Source: UBA1372 sp964496075
GTDB lineage: Bacteria > Patescibacteriota > Microgenomatia > UBA12405
Direction: 5' to 3'
Assembly: GCA_964496075.1 (NCBI GenBank)
Contig: CAZBXB010000009.1
Span: forward strand, 1 to 17,958
Length of the DNA stretch: 17,958 nt
In this document: positions 8,350-15,548 of the stretch, piece by piece
How the letters are laid out: the number at the start of each line of letters is the position of its first letter
How positions within the stretch are numbered: position 1 is the stretch's first letter
Translations under genes and position numbers: made by a program
Notes under the pieces: generated by a model
Told to the model about the DNA's origin: nothing
The model's database searches: none
Seen by the model: the letters and a program-made list of their open reading frames with translations, nothing else

Positions 8350-9018
8350 ATGCTACAAGTTTCTAATTTAACCAAAAAATTTAGCGGTCAGGCCGTCGTT
8401 GATCACGTTAGTTTTAAAGTTAACAAAAAAGACATTGTTGCTCTTTTAGGTCCAAATGGTGCCGGCAAAACCACCCTCATGCGACTTTTAACTGGCTTTT
8501 ACAAAAGCAATGGCGGCAAGATAACTTGGCAAAAGGCCAGCAATCACGTTGGCTATTTACCCGAGTCAAATCCACTTTACCCATTTTTAACTCCACTTGA
8601 GTATCTCCATTTTATAGGCCAGCTAAAAGGCATGACCGGTAGACAACTTACCGCTTCAATATCTCAAGTCATCAAAAGTTGCCAACTTAAGTCAGTTTAC
8701 AAGCAGTCAATTGGCACTCTTTCAAAAGGTTTCCGTCAGCGGGTTGGCTTATCAGCCGCTCTTTTAGGCGATCCCGATTTTCTTATTCTAGACGAGCCTA
8801 CTTCCGGTCTTGACCCCAAACAAATCATCGACTTTCGCGCTCTTATCAAAAAACACACCAAAGACAGATCAATCATCATCTCCACTCATATCTTATCTGA
8901 GGCCAAAACCATTTGCGACCGCATTATGATCATTAACAAGGGCAAAATTGTTTTAGACGATAAAACCTCAAAGATTAAAAACTTAGAAACTAAATTTTTA
9001 CAACTAACTAATGACTAA
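8350..9018 (+). CDS. ABC transporter ATP-binding protein, GldA/ABC-2 type
   Basis: This is the cytoplasmic ATPase of an ABC-2 type exporter. The 222 residues carry Walker A GPNGAGKTT (34-42), a Q-loop region reading GYLPESNPLYP (68-78) as in GldA-like ATPases, the signature LSKGFRQR (124-131), Walker B FLILDE (144-149), the D-loop SGLD (152-155) and the switch histidine H180 in STHILSEA. It begins 3 nt after mscL and its end overlaps the permease gene by 8 nt. With the permease, GldG-like and DUF4340 genes that follow, it forms the gene set seen with the gliding-associated Gld ABC system and many related uncharacterised transporters. The substrate is unknown. The short C-terminal part shows no extra domain. 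Confidence 0.95.
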   Translation: MLQVSNLTKKFSGQAVVDHVSFKVNKKDIVALLGPNGAGKTTLMRLLTGFYKSNGGKITWQKASNHVGYLPESNPLYPFLTPLEYLHFIGQLKGMTGRQLTASISQVIKSCQLKSVYKQSIGTLSKGFRQRVGLSAALLGDPDFLILDEPTSGLDPKQIIDFRALIKKHTKDRSIIISTHILSEAKTICDRIMIINKGKIVLDDKTSKIKNLETKFLQLTND

Positions 9019-9724
9019 AATACTTGCTATCGCCAAAAAAGAATTGCTTTACTTTTTCAATAGTCCCTTTGGTTATATTTTTCTACTACTCCTAACTACC
9101 ATCAGTTCTTGGCTATATTTTTCTGATTTGTTTCTAAAAAACACTTCTTCTCTTGACAGTCTCTTTTCAAATTTCTTTTTTATCCTCATCTTTTTTATTC
9201 CGGCCGTTACCATGAATTCTATTTCCGAAGAAAAAAAGCAATCCAATTGGGAAGTTATTTTAAGTTTACCGGTGTCTGATCTTCAGGTAATTATAGGTAA
9301 GTTTGTCGGTGTTTTTATCTATTCCCTTTTTTCACTCATATTATTATTAACCCCCGTCCTTACGATCCATTTTATTGGTCAACTCGATCTTGGAGTTATT
9401 AGTGGTCAGTTTTTGGCTGGCTTGCTTCTAATGTCTGCTTATATTTCGATTGGTATCTTTTTTTCTAGCCTATCTAGTCAACCCCTCATTTCTTTCATTT
9501 CCACCTTTTCCTTTCTATTATTTAGTAATTTAATATCAACAGGTCTTATCTTTTCCAAGCTACCTATATTTCTTCAAAAATTTGTCCAATATATCAATCT
9601 AAATTCAAGGACTACCAACTTTACTTCCGGTTTAATTGACACCAAAGACCTTGTCTTTTTTGTCTCTTGGAACCTTATCTTTATTATTGCTTCAACCCTA
9701 ACACTCAAAAAAAGAAACCAATGA
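9011..9724 (+). CDS. ABC-2 type permease, GldF-like
   Basis: This 237-residue protein is almost wholly hydrophobic, with about six membrane spans (approximately 18-38, 52-70, 92-117, 130-150, 155-178 and 215-231). The start MTKILAIAKKELLYFFNSPFGYIF has the usual ABC-2 permease amphipathic entry followed by a first span. The cytoplasmic stretch SISEEKKQSNWEVILSLPVSDLQVIIGK (about 70-97) carries the coupling-helix pattern, including the E-x-x-x-x-x-W and LP-V motifs common to GldF and NosY-like permeases. It overlaps the ATPase by 8 nt and its TGA overlaps the next ATG by 4 nt, so the partners should be made in stoichiometry. It most likely pairs with the 222-residue ATPase as a homodimer. Confidence 0.92.
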   Translation: MTKILAIAKKELLYFFNSPFGYIFLLLLTTISSWLYFSDLFLKNTSSLDSLFSNFFFILIFFIPAVTMNSISEEKKQSNWEVILSLPVSDLQVIIGKFVGVFIYSLFSLILLLTPVLTIHFIGQLDLGVISGQFLAGLLLMSAYISIGIFFSSLSSQPLISFISTFSFLLFSNLISTGLIFSKLPIFLQKFVQYINLNSRTTNFTSGLIDTKDLVFFVSWNLIFIIASTLTLKKRNQ

Positions 9725-11190
9725 AATTTAAATTACCAAAAAACGCCAAAAAACTAATCATCTCGGCCAACTTTATTGGCATTATTGTCGTCATCAATTT
9801 GTTTTTAAATATATTGCCCCTACCAAGGCTAGATTTAACTGCCAACAAAATTCACACTCTTAGTCTTTCCAGTCGGCAAACATTAAAAGATTTAGACGAT
9901 ATCATCAATATTACTGTCTATATGACCGACAATCTTCCTCCACAAGCTCAAGTTAGCATCGACAGTCTTAAAAATATTTTAACCGAAATTTCCCACACTA
10001 ATCCTTCCCGCCTGATTGTCACTTACAAGAACCCAAATACAGACCAACAAGCCAAACAAGAAGCCGTTAATTTGGGTATCCAGCCAATTCAGTTTTCCAC
10101 TGTCGAGCAAGACAGCTTCCAGGTCAACAATGCCTTTTTGGGATTAATCGTCTCTTATGGCCAAAAAGACGAAGTTATGCCGGTCGTCTCAGATATAGGC
10201 AATCTCGAATATTTTTTAATGTCCAGTATCAAAAAACTTACCAACCATCTTTTGCCAACTGTCGCCATTGCCACCGGTCACGGTCAAGTTGATCTATCCC
10301 TAATTAAAAACATGGGTCAATACCTTAGCCAAACTTATAGTCCCACTATTGTCGGCACTGATTCAGACGATTGGCAGATACCACCAGCCAGTCTTTTGAT
10401 TCTTCTATCTCCCCAGCAGGATTTTACCAGTCAAGATATAGACAAATTTAAGGCACATCTTTCAAATCAGGGTTCAATTCTTGTCCTTTTCGACCAATTT
10501 CAAGTTGATCAAAGCCTGACTGCCACCAAAATCGACACCCCTATTTTTTCTTCCTTTTTAAAAGACTATGGCTTTGATATTAAACCCACCATTATCGCCG
10601 ATGAATCCAGCAATATCACTAATTTTTCAACCCAGACCAGTCAATTTATAGTCCAGTATCCTTATTGGTTATCAATCCGACCCGAAAACATGAACTCAAG
10701 CCTACCTGTCCTCACCAACATTTCATCACTTGACCTCAACTGGGCCTCTCCTATCAATCTATCGGGATCTGCTCAGTATCTACTTAAATCAAGCCCAACT
10801 TCATTTACCAGCCAGGACACCAATCTGTCTCCCTTACAAAAAGTCGATTTCAAAACTCAAACCCTATCTCAGTCTGTCGTTTCGGCTATTAATACCGATG
10901 GAGTTAAAATTGCCCTAATTTCAGATGTTGATTTTATTAAAGATGAATTTTTAAATAATCAAGGCAATCTTCTTTTTTTGCTTAATTTAGTTGATTACCT
11001 CAATTCCGACGAAAGCCTGCTTTCTATTAGAAACAAAAGCCTACTTAACTATCCGCTTATCAATCTGACCCCGTCAAATAAACTAGCAATAAGGTGGGCC
11101 AACATATTGCTTATCCCCTTAAGTCTGTTGGCAATCTTTATCATTTCAAAAAAACTTCAGACCCGTTTTCACGACAAGTTCTATGATTAA
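9721..11190 (+). CDS. GldG-like auxiliary subunit of the ABC transporter
   Basis: The 489-residue protein has one N-terminal membrane span (about 13-33), a long extracytoplasmic domain and one C-terminal span (about 453-475) followed by a basic tail. The sequence after the first span, LPRLDLTANKIHTLSLSSRQTL (34-55), is the hallmark of the GldG/ABC_transp_aux family, and IATGHG matches its second conserved block. Such proteins sit beside ABC-2 permeases; their biochemical role is not established. I chose the ATG at 9721 because it overlaps the permease TGA (ATGA) and puts the membrane span at the right distance. An in-frame ATG at 9667 lies deep in the permease gene and adds residues unlike the family. 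The end overlaps the DUF4340 gene by 8 nt. Confidence 0.9.
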   Translation: MKFKLPKNAKKLIISANFIGIIVVINLFLNILPLPRLDLTANKIHTLSLSSRQTLKDLDDIINITVYMTDNLPPQAQVSIDSLKNILTEISHTNPSRLIVTYKNPNTDQQAKQEAVNLGIQPIQFSTVEQDSFQVNNAFLGLIVSYGQKDEVMPVVSDIGNLEYFLMSSIKKLTNHLLPTVAIATGHGQVDLSLIKNMGQYLSQTYSPTIVGTDSDDWQIPPASLLILLSPQQDFTSQDIDKFKAHLSNQGSILVLFDQFQVDQSLTATKIDTPIFSSFLKDYGFDIKPTIIADESSNITNFSTQTSQFIVQYPYWLSIRPENMNSSLPVLTNISSLDLNWASPINLSGSAQYLLKSSPTSFTSQDTNLSPLQKVDFKTQTLSQSVVSAINTDGVKIALISDVDFIKDEFLNNQGNLLFLLNLVDYLNSDESLLSIRNKSLLNYPLINLTPSNKLAIRWANILLIPLSLLAIFIISKKLQTRFHDKFYD

Positions 11191-11995
11191 AAAAATATTT
11201 CTTAATCCGGTTATTTTAAGCTTTTTAGCTCTTACACTTTTTATTGGAACGTATCTTTTTTTGAACCGACCTAAAACAATCAACCCCGTTGCTCTTATTG
11301 ACTCGTCAATTTCACCTAGCTCTATATGTTTTAACCAAACTTGTCTGCAATTAAAAGATGATCTTTGGTGGTACCAAGATCAATTTCCGGCCGATCAAGC
11401 CAAAGTCGACAGTCTCCTTTCCTCTCTTTACGAAGCCAATCTGGATACTATTGTTTCAAATAATCCTGACAAATTTGAACAACTAGGATTTTCAAGCAAT
11501 CAACCCTTTCTTATTAGAGTAGGGGAGACTGTCTTTGAACTTTCGTCCTCTCTTCAAAATGTGTCAGATAGTCTAGTTAAGTTTAATGATCAAAACCAAG
11601 TTTATGAAACAAATTATTTAGGGTCAGTTATAAATTTTTCCGATCCGGCTTTTTGGCAACCTACATTTATAACCAACCTGGCCTCTTATCAGATCAAAAA
11701 AATATCTGCTAGCAATCAAATCAAAACACTGGAAGTTACTAATCAAGATAGCACTTGGCCGGATCAAGAATATCTTGATTTAATCTCTCACCTGACACCC
11801 ATAGACTATTTTGGCCAAACTCAACCGGAATCAAACATAATCTATGATTTTAATATTAGTCTTGACGATAATACTAGCCAAACTCTTACCATTGGTCAGT
11901 CAGTTGATAAGCTTTATTGGGCTTCAGTTGATCACCAATTTTACTACTCGATTGATTTTACTGAATTTAAAACATTGACTTCAATTTTAATCTAA
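11183..11995 (+). CDS. DUF4340 membrane-anchored extracytoplasmic protein
   Basis: The 270-residue protein has one membrane anchor at about residues 9-27 (after MIKKIFLNP) and an extracytoplasmic domain. The segment WWYQDQFPADQAKVDSLLSSLYEANLDTIVSNNPDKFEQLGF (about 63-104) matches the repeating unit of DUF4340, which is regularly encoded after gldG-type genes. Two cysteines, C49 and C54, lie close together just after the anchor and could form a disulfide outside the membrane. The product probably assembles with the GldG-like protein on the outer face of the membrane; its function is unknown. It overlaps the upstream gene by 8 nt and is the last member of the apparent era-mscL-ABC operon. Confidence 0.85.
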   Translation: MIKKIFLNPVILSFLALTLFIGTYLFLNRPKTINPVALIDSSISPSSICFNQTCLQLKDDLWWYQDQFPADQAKVDSLLSSLYEANLDTIVSNNPDKFEQLGFSSNQPFLIRVGETVFELSSSLQNVSDSLVKFNDQNQVYETNYLGSVINFSDPAFWQPTFITNLASYQIKKISASNQIKTLEVTNQDSTWPDQEYLDLISHLTPIDYFGQTQPESNIIYDFNISLDDNTSQTLTIGQSVDKLYWASVDHQFYYSIDFTEFKTLTSILI

Positions 11996-12031
11996 TCTAA
12001 ACTGAAACAATTAGTATTTAATTGTATTTTT

Positions 12032-12460
12032 ATGACAAACAAAAAAGGTAAATTTTTCTTAGCTGGTATTATTGGTGCCATAGTTGGTGGCATTAGTGGT
12101 CTTTTATTTGCTCCTCAGTCAGGTAAAAAGACTAGAGAAGACATGGCCCTTTTGGCCAAAAATATAGCCGATCAAATTAAAGGTTCTGCTGCCGATACTC
12201 AAAAAAGAGTTAAAGAGGTGTTTGGCCAAGTTACTGATTCAGCCAACCAAACTTACAGGAAAATCCAATCATCTTTAAGCTCAAAAATTGCTTCCCTCAA
12301 AACTGCCGGCAAGCTTATTGACAAAGATAAATATGGCCAAATAGTTGACGACGTTGTTGCCGAGTTCAAAACTGATCTACAGGCCACCAAAGACGGTGCC
12401 AAGAAGATGGCTGACCAACTTAAAAAGGATTGGGTCAAAGTTAAAAAAGCCTTAGTTTAA
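12032..12460 (+). CDS. YtxH domain-containing protein
   Basis: The 142-residue protein begins with a short basic stretch and one membrane span at about 8-26 (FLAGIIGAIVGGISGLLFA), followed at once by PQSGKKTRED. That is the glycine-rich YtxH motif found in Gram-positive stress proteins such as YtxH. The rest (about 35-142) is a charged, lysine-rich, probably helical or coiled-coil domain facing the cytoplasm. No enzymatic motif is present. It lies 36 nt after the DUF4340 gene, enough for its own promoter (TATTTA and TATTTT elements just upstream), and it has no Shine-Dalgarno sequence. Its last 9 bases overlap the end of obg on the other strand. Confidence 0.85.
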   Translation: MTNKKGKFFLAGIIGAIVGGISGLLFAPQSGKKTREDMALLAKNIADQIKGSAADTQKRVKEVFGQVTDSANQTYRKIQSSLSSKIASLKTAGKLIDKDKYGQIVDDVVAEFKTDLQATKDGAKKMADQLKKDWVKVKKALV

Positions 12461-13405
12461 TTGCTTGTGAATAAAATCTGATAGTTTTTTGATGCTTGTT
12501 TCATCAATTATTGATACTGCCATTTTGGCACCTACCAATTTTACTAATCTACGAATTTCTTCGTTTGAATCGATTAAATCAGACTTTGTTAATAAGATAT
12601 ATTCTTTTCTTTTAACTAGCTGGCTACTATATTTTTCTATTTCATCTCTAACTATCTGGTAATCTTTTTTTAGATCCGGGTTTTGACAGCTTATGCAATG
12701 TAGTAGTAACCTTGTTTTCTCTACGTGTTTTAAAAATTTGATTCCCAAGCCTTTACCGTCACTAGCTCCTTCAATTAATCCGGGAATATCTGCAATTACT
12801 TTTTTGCCAACTGTTACACCTAAATTCGGTTCCAAAGTTGTAAATTCATAGTTGGCCACTTTGGCCTTTGCACTAGTTAGTTCGTTAAGAAGACTACTTT
12901 TACCGGCGTTTGGTAGACCAATTAGACCCACGTCAGCGATTAGTTTTAATTCTAGTCTTAATTTTTTCCATTCTCTGGCCTCTCCACTTTCAAATTCTTT
13001 TGGTTGTTGATTGGTGGAACTTCTAAACATAAAGTTGCCTCTGCCACCCCTGCCTCCTCTGGCAGCTAGTTTTGTCTGGCCAGCCGTTTCAAACTCCAAG
13101 CTGGTACCATTATCATAAAAGGCGGTTGTTCCGATTGGAATTTTTAATATTAGATCATGGCCATCTCTGCCAGTTCTTTTATTAGTTCCTCCGCCAACAC
13201 CGTTTTCAGCCCCAAAAGTCTTTTTGTACCTAAATTGCTCAAGAGCGGTTATGTCAGATACGGTCTCAAAATAAATATCTCCACCGTCTCCTCCATTACC
13301 TCCATCGGGTCCGCCTTTGGGCTGATGCCTATCATGGTAAAAGTGACACATGCCCGAGCCACCACTTCCTGCCCTTATTTTTATCTTTGCTTCATCAATC
13401 AACAT
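12452..13405 (-). CDS. obg: GTPase Obg (CgtA) lacking the C-terminal OCT domain
   Basis: Obg is a GTPase acting in late 50S subunit assembly and stress response. The 317 residues comprise the glycine-rich Obg fold (about 1-157, with PKGGPDGGNGGDGGD and RGGRGGRGN) and the G domain: G1 GLPNAGKSS (163-171), switch I FTTLEPN (188-194), G3 DIPG (206-209) and G4 TKSD (273-276). The G5 position reads SIID rather than the usual SA motif. Many Obg proteins have 340-430 residues with a further OCT or basic tail; here the chain ends at the G domain, so it is a two-domain form. A GATAAT hexamer 6 nt before the ATG suggests a leaderless mRNA separate from rlmN, which lies 71 nt upstream on the same strand. 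Confidence 0.95.
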   Translation of the reverse strand: MLIDEAKIKIRAGSGGSGMCHFYHDRHQPKGGPDGGNGGDGGDIYFETVSDITALEQFRYKKTFGAENGVGGGTNKRTGRDGHDLILKIPIGTTAFYDNGTSLEFETAGQTKLAARGGRGGRGNFMFRSSTNQQPKEFESGEAREWKKLRLELKLIADVGLIGLPNAGKSSLLNELTSAKAKVANYEFTTLEPNLGVTVGKKVIADIPGLIEGASDGKGLGIKFLKHVEKTRLLLHCISCQNPDLKKDYQIVRDEIEKYSSQLVKRKEYILLTKSDLIDSNEEIRRLVKLVGAKMAVSIIDETSIKKLSDFIHKQLN

Positions 13406-13411
13406 ATTTCT

Positions 13412-13417
13412 ATTATC
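13412..13417 (-). promoter_or_regulatory. -10-like box of obg, placed for a leaderless mRNA
   Basis: GATAAT on the minus strand ends 6 nt before the obg ATG (13405), the same placement as at trmD and era. The 71-nt spacer after rlmN is very AT-rich and contains no visible Shine-Dalgarno sequence. Promoter function is inferred. Confidence 0.45.
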
Positions 13418-13461
13418 TCAAATATTTTTTTTAAATTAATACTTTTAAATTTTGATAATTG

Positions 13462-13480
13462 TTTAGAATTTAGAATTTAG
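13462..13480. repeat. Short tandem repeat TTTAGAA at the end of rlmN
   Basis: TTTAGAA occurs twice in tandem followed by a third partial copy (TTTAG). It overlaps the rlmN stop codon at 13477-13479 and runs into the rlmN-obg spacer. It is a small AT-rich repeat and could be slippage-prone; no function is suggested. Confidence 0.5.
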
Positions 13481-14472
13481 TGCTTAGGCTTTGTTATTAA
13501 TTGTCCACAAGCAGCATCTATTTTAGATCCCAGACTAGCTCGTTGGCTGTAATTAACACTATTCTCATCCAGTACTTTCAAAAACTTTACAACCCTGTCT
13601 TTGCTACTTGGCTCCAGTGGACAGTCGTCAATTGGATTTAAGCTAATTATGTTTAAAAAATAAAGTCTGTTTGATCGTATAAACTGAGCTAAATCTGACG
13701 CATCTGCCTCCGAATCGTTTATACCTTCCATTAAGGTATATTCAAAAAATACTTGTCGTTTTGTTGTTAGGGTGTAATTCCTGACAGCCTCATATATATC
13801 TCTCAACTGATACTTAGATGCGCTAGGCATAATTTTCTGTCTGACATCTTGCTTGGTACTATGCAAAGATATTGCCAAGTTTATCTCCAGTCCGGTTTCA
13901 GTCAGTTTATTTATACCATCTACTACTCCCACCGTTGACACGCTCATTTTTCTCCAGCCAATACTGATTCTGTCATGTATTATCTTTATGGCTTCATATA
14001 CATTTTCCCAGTTTAAAAAAGCTTCTCCCATTCCCATAAAAACTATTCTGTCTATCCTGTCACCTTTTTGTTGCCAATAAATTACCTGATCAACAATTTC
14101 TTCACTTGTAAGATCCCTTTTAAATCCCATTTTACCTGTAGCACAAAACAAGCACCCCATAGCGCAACCTACCTGAGTTGACAGACACACAGTTGTCCAG
14201 GCCTTATACTCCATCAAAACTGATTCAATCAAAAAGCCATCGTTAAGCTTCAGGCTCACCTTATGGCTATTTTTAGAATCTTCAAGCCTTTCTTCGATCA
14301 GACTTAAAAAGCTAAAATTTTCAGACAATTCCTGTCTTAAGCTTTTCGATAAATTACTATATTCCAAAAAATTCTTAAATTTGCCCGAATAATATCCATC
14401 TGCAATTTGGTCAGCTCTATACTTTGGTTCTCCTCTATCTTTTAAGTATTGTTTAACATTTTCAAAATCCAT
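13477..14472 (-). CDS. rlmN: Dual-specificity RNA methyltransferase RlmN
   Basis: RlmN is a radical-SAM enzyme that makes 2-methyladenosine at A2503 of 23S rRNA and at A37 of some tRNAs. The 331 residues include the [4Fe-4S] motif CAMGCLFC (C103, C107, C110), the catalytic cysteine C96 seven residues earlier (as C118 and C125 in E. coli), and the second catalytic cysteine C322 in the C-terminal AACGQL. SAM-binding elements include VFMGMGEAF (144-152), STVG and NLAISLHS. The GMGEP motif of the family reads GMGEA here, with Ala151 replacing Pro. The start is supported by AGGA 4 nt upstream. It is divergent from the NAD kinase, with a 46-nt spacer, and lies upstream of obg on the same strand. 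Confidence 0.95.
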   Translation of the reverse strand: MDFENVKQYLKDRGEPKYRADQIADGYYSGKFKNFLEYSNLSKSLRQELSENFSFLSLIEERLEDSKNSHKVSLKLNDGFLIESVLMEYKAWTTVCLSTQVGCAMGCLFCATGKMGFKRDLTSEEIVDQVIYWQQKGDRIDRIVFMGMGEAFLNWENVYEAIKIIHDRISIGWRKMSVSTVGVVDGINKLTETGLEINLAISLHSTKQDVRQKIMPSASKYQLRDIYEAVRNYTLTTKRQVFFEYTLMEGINDSEADASDLAQFIRSNRLYFLNIISLNPIDDCPLEPSSKDRVVKFLKVLDENSVNYSQRASLGSKIDAACGQLITKPKH

Positions 14473-14476
14473 ATAT

Positions 14477-14487
14477 TCCTAATTATC
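14477..14487 (-). promoter_or_regulatory. Start region of rlmN: AGGA and an upstream GATAAT
   Basis: On the minus strand GATAAT (14487-14482) lies 9 nt before the ATG and AGGA (14480-14477) 4 nt before it. The two elements are so close that a transcript starting from this -10 box would lose the AGGA, so only one of them is likely to act as proposed. Confidence 0.35.
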
Positions 14488-14507
14488 TCATCTTGCCGGT
14501 TTTGTAC

Positions 14508-14513
14508 TAAACT
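14508..14513 (+). promoter_or_regulatory. -10-like box of the NAD kinase gene
   Basis: TAAACT lies 5 nt before the ATG at 14519, placed for a leaderless mRNA as at trmD, era and obg. A TTGCCG at 14493-14498 resembles a -35 box, but it is only 9 nt away from this hexamer, so it does not fit it. There is no Shine-Dalgarno sequence. Confidence 0.4.
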
Positions 14514-14518
14514 TATCT

Positions 14519-15181
14519 ATGATCAAAATATATAACCCCACTAAAAGACCAATTGATAAGGTTCCATTAAAAATAATCAAAAAGTACAGTCATCAGCTAG
14601 ATTTAGTTATATCCTACGGTGGTGACGGTAGCCTTTTGGGAGCCGATAGACATTATCCAAATTTACCAAAATTACCCATTAGATCCTCTAAAGTCTGCAA
14701 TCATTGTTATTCTGCAGATAATCTGGAAAATATCTTAGAGTCAATTAAACTCGGTCAAATCAAGCCAAAATCCCATATCAGGCTAATGGCTCAATTTGGC
14801 AAGCACAAACTTCAAGCCTTAAATGAAATCAATATCAAGTGCCTACATCCTAATTTGGCACTCAGGTTTTCATATTCAATCGGTGACTTAAGTTTTCCCG
14901 ACAATATTGCTGATGGTCTTATTGTTGCTACTCCTTTTGGCTCCACCGGCTACTTTAAAAGTATAGCTAGGACTGTTTTCTCTCAAGGAATAGGTGTGGC
15001 CGTTAACAATTCTGTCAATCCCGTGCCGGCCAATATAGTCAGTGACGAAGCCACTATCACCATATCCATAAATAGAGAAAACGCCTATCTATCAGCCGAT
15101 AATAATCCCAAGATAATTAGACTTAAACCGGGCGACACAGTCACCATCAAAAAATCCCCCCACCCCGCCCAAGTTTACTAA
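14519..15181 (+). CDS. nadK: NAD kinase (short form)
   Basis: NAD kinase phosphorylates NAD to NADP, the source of cellular NADPH. The 220 residues contain the GGDG motif (34-37) with catalytic Asp36, the NE motif (102-103, in LNEINIK), and DGLIVATPFGSTGY (132-145), which corresponds to the conserved TPTGSTAY loop. The C-terminal half is the usual beta-sandwich (LKPGDTVTI). Typical enzymes have 260-300 residues; only about 33 residues precede GGDG instead of 50-70, so the N-terminal Rossmann-like lobe is reduced. The start is preceded by a TAAACT box. The gene converges on thioredoxin with no intergenic base: its stop ends at 15181 and trx ends at 15182. Confidence 0.92.
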   Translation: MIKIYNPTKRPIDKVPLKIIKKYSHQLDLVISYGGDGSLLGADRHYPNLPKLPIRSSKVCNHCYSADNLENILESIKLGQIKPKSHIRLMAQFGKHKLQALNEINIKCLHPNLALRFSYSIGDLSFPDNIADGLIVATPFGSTGYFKSIARTVFSQGIGVAVNNSVNPVPANIVSDEATITISINRENAYLSADNNPKIIRLKPGDTVTIKKSPHPAQVY

Positions 15182-15493
15182 CTATTTGTTAACCGCATCT
15201 ATATAGTCCTGCTTCATCCTAAAGCCAACAATTTTTTCTACCACCTCTCCTTTTTCAAACAAAATCACCGTTGGTATGCCGGTAATGCCATATTGTTGTG
15301 ATATTTGGGGGTTTTCGTCAACATTAAGTTTGACCACTTTGACTTTATCTTTCATTTCTTGACCAACTTCTTCAATGACCGGAGACAACATTAGGCAAGG
15401 CCCACACCATGGTGCCCAGAAATCTACTAATATTTTTCCCTCGGCTTTTAATACCTCTTGCGAAAAACTTTGATCTGTTACTGCTTGTGACAT
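15182..15493 (-). CDS. trxA: Thioredoxin
   Basis: This small cytoplasmic thiol-disulfide oxidoreductase reduces protein disulfides, normally using electrons from thioredoxin reductase, which is not in this window. The 103 residues have the classic WAPWCGPC active site (C30 and C33), buried Asp24 in VDFWAPW, and cis-Pro75 in GIPT, so it is complete and of standard length. The gene is last in a same-strand series after the recombinase and dus. The 55-nt spacer carries a perfect TATAAT and an AAGGA ribosome-binding site, so it probably has its own promoter with a short leader rather than depending on the upstream genes. Confidence 0.97.
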   Translation of the reverse strand: MSQAVTDQSFSQEVLKAEGKILVDFWAPWCGPCLMLSPVIEEVGQEMKDKVKVVKLNVDENPQISQQYGITGIPTVILFEKGEVVEKIVGFRMKQDYIDAVNK

Positions 15494-15500
15494 ATTTTAT

Positions 15501-15527
15501 TCCTTAACCTATTAATATTTTATTATA
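15501..15527 (-). promoter_or_regulatory. Promoter -10 box and Shine-Dalgarno of thioredoxin
   Basis: On the minus strand TATAAT occupies 15527-15522, about 28 nt before the ATG, and AAGGA occupies 15505-15501, 7 nt before it. This is a conventional leadered arrangement, unlike the leaderless-type starts elsewhere in the window. The -35 region falls in the end of dus and is weak. Confidence 0.6.
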
Positions 15528-15548
15528 ACCAATTCTTTTGTTTTAAGC

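Noticed and set aside
7998..8375. Minus-strand open frame of 125 codons opposite mscL
   Set aside because: It is antisense to mscL, which has a strong Shine-Dalgarno and clear family match; the antisense product shows no motif.
9667..9720. Upstream ATG extending the GldG-like protein by 18 codons
   Set aside because: It lies deep in the permease gene; the ATG at 9721 overlaps the permease stop as ATGA and puts the membrane span near the N-terminus as in the family.
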